From the NCBI RefSeq assembly GCF_000332335.1, contig NZ_KB235952.1:214319-278318 (forward strand): DNA of 64,000 bases. Direction: 5' to 3'. The position numbers and the translations under genes were made by a program. Each line of letters starts with the position of its first letter. The first letter of the stretch is position 1. The stretch comes from Kamptonema formosum PCC 10802. Its GTDB lineage: Bacteria > Cyanobacteriota > Cyanobacteriia > Cyanobacteriales > Oscillatoriaceae. Below the pieces are notes generated by a model. The model made no database searches. It was not told where the DNA came from and worked only from the letters and a program-made list of their open reading frames with translations. This document shows positions 61,415 to 64,000 of the stretch, in pieces.

Positions 61415-63716
<2,302 letters not shown>

Positions 63717-63750
63717 TAGTTGAACCGCCAAGACGCCTATTTCGTAGGGG

Positions 63751-63772
63751 GGTGACGCGCTTCGCGTCACCC
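63751..63772. repeat. GGTGACGCGC/TTCGCGTCACC palindrome
   Basis: A stable palindrome after ligA; its counterpart with reversed loop is at 51751-51775. Together with ACCGCCAAGACGCC at 63724 and the double palindrome at 63813, it fills the gap between ligA and the transporter start. Confidence 0.8.
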
Positions 63773-63812
63773 ACCTGACTGACATGCTCCCTTGAATCTG
63801 CTTGTGGTAAAA

Positions 63813-63863
63813 AGGAGGCAGAGCCTCCAGAACCGCGTTCCCAGGCTCCGCCTGGGAACGAGG
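63813..63863. repeat. GGAGGCAGAGCCTCC / GTTCCCAGGC double palindrome
   Basis: Third copy of the family at 28127 and 59051, with the same two-stem architecture. Confidence 0.75.
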
Positions 63864-63915
63864 GAAAAACGAGGGTAAATTAGCCGGTGACAGCAATAAT
63901 AGAGAGTTAGGGGAA

Positions 63916-64000
63916 ATGACACTTCATCAAACTTCGGGCAGGTGGCGCTTGGGGCTAGCGCTGTCGCTGTTTACTATATGTATGTGGGGCGTTTTGCCGA
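63916..64000 (+). CDS. EamA/DMT-family transporter, N-terminus only, cut by window edge
   Basis: Starts at ATG 63916 with an upstream TAGGGGA. The visible 28 residues, MTLHQTSGRWRLGLALSLFT and ICMWGVLP, form a short cationic start and a first membrane helix ending W-G-x-x-P, the pattern of the first helix of EamA drug/metabolite transporters, where W-x-x-x-P is usual. The end is outside the window, so the family assignment is provisional. Confidence 0.6.
   Translation, partial: MTLHQTSGRWRLGLALSLFTICMWGVLP

Overview
The window looks like the chromosome of a filamentous, non-heterocystous (Oscillatoriales-type) cyanobacterium. Support comes from several cyanobacterial conserved hypothetical families (an Npun_F0813-like protein, DUF1400 hydrolase, DUF6671, a Trp-rich TIGR02450 protein, a Nif11 peptide, a filamentous-haemagglutinin exoprotein with a cyanobacterial-type C-terminus), a quinol-type nitric oxide reductase, and dense small palindromic repeats of the kind known from filamentous cyanobacteria. 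The classical HIP1 octamer GCGATCGC is rare (I saw it complete at about 5257 and 46708). TGCCGGTG/CACCGGCA and GCCGGC are everywhere, in genes and between them.

Layout. 1-5.5 kb: remnant of a DNA methyltransferase gene, repeat arrays, methionine aminopeptidase, tRNA-Tyr, tRNA-Thr and tRNA-Arg, then about 1 kb without a recognisable gene. 5.5-13.4 kb: housekeeping and conserved genes (HTH protein with an acidic run, LapA-like protein, phosphoglucomutase family, lipoprotein, rsmI, PfkB kinase). 13.4-15.7 kb: a norB (qNOR) gene with three lesions. 16.5-21.9 kb: promoter and pstS-pstC-pstA-pstB phosphate transporter operon, followed by a sulfate-binding protein. 22-24.2 kb: small membrane proteins and a CysQ-like phosphatase. 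24.3-24.8 kb: two tandem small double-glycine peptides. 25-36.2 kb: a same-strand surface block with a TPS-type haemagglutinin, methyltransferase, two DUF2142 membrane proteins, a large GT-C-like membrane protein, GT2 glycosyltransferase and a second methyltransferase. 36.3-45 kb: a 0.44 kb element with inverted ends, metallophosphoesterase, ATP-dependent PEP carboxykinase, pterin dehydratase, DUF6671 and TPR proteins. 45-52.5 kb: acetyl-CoA synthetase, a 1318-residue protein with two ATPase modules and a short WD40 tail, and a TumA/TumE-like toxin-antitoxin pair. 52.7-64 kb: small proteins, rhomboid protease, Nif11 peptide, truB operon with an S9 peptidase, DUF1400 hydrolase, ligA, and the start of an EamA-type transporter.

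The most distinctive property is repeat biology. At least two families of short elements with TATAGC-type inverted ends are scattered between genes, along with hairpins, heptad arrays and tandem palindromes. Several repeats have entered reading frames without breaking them: a DUF2142 gene, the STAND gene twice, truB, and the DUF1400 hydrolase. In the DUF2142 case a paralogue in this same window lacks the insert and serves as an internal control. The best candidates for undescribed biology are the tandem double-glycine peptides, the surface glycosylation/TPS block, the two-ATPase STAND protein, and these in-frame repeat insertions.
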